NCBI RefSeq assembly: GCF_035590735.1
Contig: NZ_CP141595.1
Location: 4,127,001 to 4,191,000 of the forward strand
Direction: 5' to 3'
Length of the DNA stretch: 64,000 nucleotides
Origin: Rossellomorea aquimaris
GTDB lineage: Bacteria > Bacillota > Bacilli > Bacillales > Bacillaceae_B
Position numbers and translations under genes: made by a program. Under the pieces are notes generated by a model. That model saw only the letters and a program-made list of their open reading frames with translations, was not told where the DNA came from and did not search any database. Below are positions 61,501-64,000 of this stretch, in pieces (position 1 is the stretch's first letter; each line of letters opens with the position of its first letter).

Positions 61501-62379
61501 TTAATACTTTATATCTCCATTTGCCACTTTTAATAAATATTGTCCGTATCCAGTCTTAGAAAATAACTCTCCAGATTCAATTAACTGTTCTTTATTAATC
61601 CATCCATTAATATAAGCAATTTCTTCAGGCGCAGCAATTTTAATCCCTTGATGCTCTTCTACAGTTTTAACAAAATTAGTTGCTGCAACCAAACTTTTAT
61701 GGGTGCCAGTGTCAAGCCATGTAAAACCCCGACCCAATAGCTCAACCTCCAGTTCTCCAGAAGATAAATATGTTTCATTTATTGAGGTTATTTCCAATTC
61801 ACCACGTATAGAGGGTTTAACATTCTTGGCTATTTCTACAACACGATTATCATAAAAATATAGGCCAGTAATAGCATAATTTGATTTTGGATTTTTAGGT
61901 TTTTCCTCAACACTAATTACTTTACCTTCGCTATCAAATTCTACTACTCCGAAACGTTCCGGATCTTGAACATGATAACCAAATACAGTAGCCCCATTTT
62001 CTTTATTCGCTGCACGTTGAAGAATTTTTCTCATACCACTGCCATAGTAAATATTATCTCCTAATATCATTGCAACTGAATCTTTTCCTATAAATTTTTC
62101 ACCAATTAAAAAAGCCTGAGCTAAACCATCAGGGCTAGGCTGAACTTGATATTGAAGATCCAAACCAAATTGAGAACCATTTCCTAGAAGAGATTCGAAT
62201 CGAGAAGTATCTTCTGGTGTAGAAATAATCAATATTTCTTTAATCCCTGCCAACATTAAAGTCGATAGTGGATAATAAATCATTGGTTTATCATAAATGG
62301 GTAATAACTGTTTACTAGTTACCATTGTTAATGGATATAAGCGGGTCCCACTTCCACCGGCTAGAATAATCCCTTTCAT
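61501..62379 (-). CDS. rmlA: Glucose-1-phosphate thymidylyltransferase
   Basis: 292 residues, first step of dTDP-L-rhamnose synthesis. KGIILAGGSGTRLYPLTMVTSK near the start, PIYDKPMIYYPLSTLMLAG, ILGDNIYYGSG, EKPKNPKSNYAITGLYFYD and WLDTGTHKSLVAATNFV are typical. The ATG at 62379 follows AAGGAGG by nine bases; a frame to 62421 lacks a site. Short RmlA form. Confidence 0.95.
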   Translation of the reverse strand: MKGIILAGGSGTRLYPLTMVTSKQLLPIYDKPMIYYPLSTLMLAGIKEILIISTPEDTSRFESLLGNGSQFGLDLQYQVQPSPDGLAQAFLIGEKFIGKDSVAMILGDNIYYGSGMRKILQRAANKENGATVFGYHVQDPERFGVVEFDSEGKVISVEEKPKNPKSNYAITGLYFYDNRVVEIAKNVKPSIRGELEITSINETYLSSGELEVELLGRGFTWLDTGTHKSLVAATNFVKTVEEHQGIKIAAPEEIAYINGWINKEQLIESGELFSKTGYGQYLLKVANGDIKY

Positions 62380-62455
62380 AAAATACAGCCTCCTTACAAT
62401 TAGTTTTAAATCAAAACACATTATCGAAGTTACATTATTCTACATTTACATAAAA

Positions 62456-63874
62456 TTATTTTTTCATTATTAATCTGAAGTTTTCTATTGTCCTGTTAAA
62501 TTCATGGCGTTTTATTAACAAATAAAATAGGTAGAATAATAGATAAATTGCAGCAGCTTCCCAAGTCCCTATGAACCAAACAGTTAAAATAAATACTATT
62601 GTCATTGATAATTCCATAAAAGTATCTAATTTTATTGTTATTTTAAGAATCTTACTTAAAATTATTTCTGCAACAATACATCTAAATGCTAGTAGAAAAA
62701 CAATAGACAAAATTGAAAGAGTTAAATTTTGAAGAACAAGAACTGAAAATATTGTTATTATTAAACTCAGAACAAGAGAGAGTAAATTAATGAGCAACAT
62801 TTGTTTTTCTTTTCTAAGTGTTTTTAGATAAGTATTTATTAATAATGACATTTTCCCTTCAAATAAGACCATCGGGAACAATAACCCCATATATATCAAA
62901 CTTTCTGAATATTCAGGTATCCACATCGACATAATATAATTTAAAGGGTAATATAATATAAGGATTCCTATTAAAGGGACAGTAAGTAAATTTCTCATAT
63001 CTTTATAAATACTAGGTAAGTTTTTTTCATTAGTTCTTCTCAAAACTGGAAATAATATCAAACCAATAGCATTTATAAATACCATCATTAAATTTGAAAT
63101 ACTTAATGTCAAGGAAACTTTTCCGAACGTTTCAATATCCCACATATATTCGATTCCAAATCTAACTGTTCCGATTATTAAAGTACTTGCTATAAATGCT
63201 AATGATACCTTTATCCCAACACTAATGTTATTAATAGTTTCTCTAAAATCCAGGTAAAACGATGTTAATTTCCTGAATACGATATCTCTACAGCATACTA
63301 ATGTATATAAAAAGGATATAAATTTACCCACAAGATCTGCAGTAATCATAATTTGATATGATTTTAAGTCCAAGAGAATAAATACGATAATTAAAATAAA
63401 ATATATCGTTTTGCCAATTAGAATTGATATTGCATTCTCCCTCATTCTGTTGGTTCCTTGTAAAATAAACAAAAGCATTCCCCTAGGAATAACAATAAGT
63501 GAACTCAACAACATCATAGTTATAATAAATAACCTATCTGGATTATCTATTATAAGCCCTGCACACCCAATTATAGTAAGTGTAATTACTAATTCAAAAG
63601 TTATTAGCATCCAAAACTGAGAGAAAAACAAATTTTTATCTAATTCATCATATTTCTTTCCTCCATAACGTAGATACACTCCATCATTCCACCCAAAATG
63701 TAATAACGCAGTGTATAACGTATAAAAGAGATATAATTGCCAATATCCATACTCCTCAACACCTAAAACTTTAGGAACTATCGCTACTACTAGAATTGAA
63801 ATTAAAAGAGTAACTAAATTAGAAGATAAAGTGTAAGAAAAGTTCTTTATAAATAGTTGAGTTTTAGTATTCAA
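62456..63874 (-). CDS. wzx: Wzx-like polysaccharide flippase
   Basis: 472 residues, 12-14 membrane spans, MATE/Wzx fold: SYTLSSNLVTLLISILVVAIVP near the start and many hydrophobic segments. It would flip the lipid-linked repeat unit across the membrane. Start taken as TTG at 63874; no ATG is available and the ribosome site is weak. Strongly AT-rich with respect to the rml genes, as is usual for serotype-specific genes. Confidence 0.85.
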   Translation of the reverse strand: MNTKTQLFIKNFSYTLSSNLVTLLISILVVAIVPKVLGVEEYGYWQLYLFYTLYTALLHFGWNDGVYLRYGGKKYDELDKNLFFSQFWMLITFELVITLTIIGCAGLIIDNPDRLFIITMMLLSSLIVIPRGMLLFILQGTNRMRENAISILIGKTIYFILIIVFILLDLKSYQIMITADLVGKFISFLYTLVCCRDIVFRKLTSFYLDFRETINNISVGIKVSLAFIASTLIIGTVRFGIEYMWDIETFGKVSLTLSISNLMMVFINAIGLILFPVLRRTNEKNLPSIYKDMRNLLTVPLIGILILYYPLNYIMSMWIPEYSESLIYMGLLFPMVLFEGKMSLLINTYLKTLRKEKQMLLINLLSLVLSLIITIFSVLVLQNLTLSILSIVFLLAFRCIVAEIILSKILKITIKLDTFMELSMTIVFILTVWFIGTWEAAAIYLLFYLFYLLIKRHEFNRTIENFRLIMKK

Positions 63875-63936
63875 GGTCTTGAAATCATCCGCCTTACAAT
63901 ATAATTGTTAATATGACAATTTATCAAACAAGATAC

Positions 63937-64000
63937 TTAATGTTCTTCTATAAATTCGATTAATTTTGTTAGTGACCTACTCCATGTAAAATGTTCAACA
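63937..64000 (-). CDS. Probable glycosyltransferase, C-terminal end only (cut by right window edge)
   Basis: The last 20 residues read VEHFTWSRSLTKLIEFIEEH and stop at 63937. A W-(S/E)-x(2-3)-L-x-(K/Q)-(L/I) ending is common at the C-terminus of GT4-type transferases, and the gene would be upstream of wzx. Too little is present for certainty. Confidence 0.45.
   Translation of the reverse strand, partial: VEHFTWSRSLTKLIEFIEEH

Overview
The window looks like chromosomal DNA of a low-GC Gram-positive bacterium of the family Bacillaceae. The reasons are strong AGGAGG-type ribosome sites, GTG and TTG starts, YesMN/Lpl-type glycan modules, CcpA-type cre boxes, a WXG/LXG (type VII) toxin locus and Bacillus-like surface-sugar genes. 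A marine or soil Bacillus or Rossellomorea-like organism would fit, but the species cannot be fixed from the sequence alone. I see no rRNA, tRNA, CRISPR array or prophage.

Region 1 (1-6202) is a small uptake locus for an alpha-glycosyl-glycerate: a PTS EIIABC permease, a GH38 alpha-mannosidase and the start of a GH13_18 sugar phosphorylase, divergent from an RpiR-type regulator. Region 2 (6440-28834) is the main discovery. It is a nearly complete set for eating high-mannose N-glycans: a secreted GH85 endo-beta-N-acetylglucosaminidase with PKD and CBM32-like modules, an Lpl-type ABC importer (binding protein plus two permeases, no ATPase), a YesM/YesN two-component system, two cytosolic GH38 alpha-mannosidases, a GH125 exo-alpha-1,6-mannosidase, a GH1 enzyme, two ROK sugar kinases, a YesL-like membrane protein and mannose-6-phosphate isomerase. 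Perfect cre boxes sit before the GH85 and GH1 genes. The logic is: free the glycan outside, import it whole, trim it inside, phosphorylate mannose and send it to fructose-6-phosphate.

Region 3 (29156-33891) holds a dipeptide-epimerase-type enolase-superfamily enzyme with a GNAT protein, a divergent regulator and an NhaC antiporter; the two intergenic regions share an operator-like sequence. From here to about 54.7 kb the spacers carry many copies of a GGGACGGTTC / GAACCGTCCC palindromic repeat. One intact REP-associated transposase (34080-34853) and one decayed copy (51170-51531) lie among them. Two TM2 proteins and a secreted M23 peptidase with repeated GW-like modules follow.

Region 4 (38855-43361) is a type VII secretion effector locus: DUF948 protein, two small helical partner proteins, an LXG toxin whose C-terminus has a glycine zipper (pore-former-like), two paralogous membrane proteins that are probable immunity proteins, and an accessory protein. 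Region 5 (43392-51137) holds a short membrane peptide, an alpha/beta hydrolase, two zinc-ribbon membrane proteins of TcaA/YvbJ type, and a secreted peptide followed by a fused ABC-FtsX transporter and a 32-residue membrane peptide, which looks like a bacteriocin-type cassette.

Region 6 (51570-54580) is a decaying hexuronate locus: GntR-FCD regulator, a TRAP large permease without its N-terminus and without DctP/DctQ, and a KduD-type dehydrogenase. Region 7 (54811-56445) is a lone DUF262-HNH nuclease, probably anti-phage. Region 8 (56584-64000) is a surface polysaccharide cluster read leftwards: glycosyltransferase (partial), Wzx flippase, RmlA, RmlC, RmlD, RmlB, UDP-glucose dehydrogenase and a UDP-glucuronate epimerase, ending at a strong terminator.
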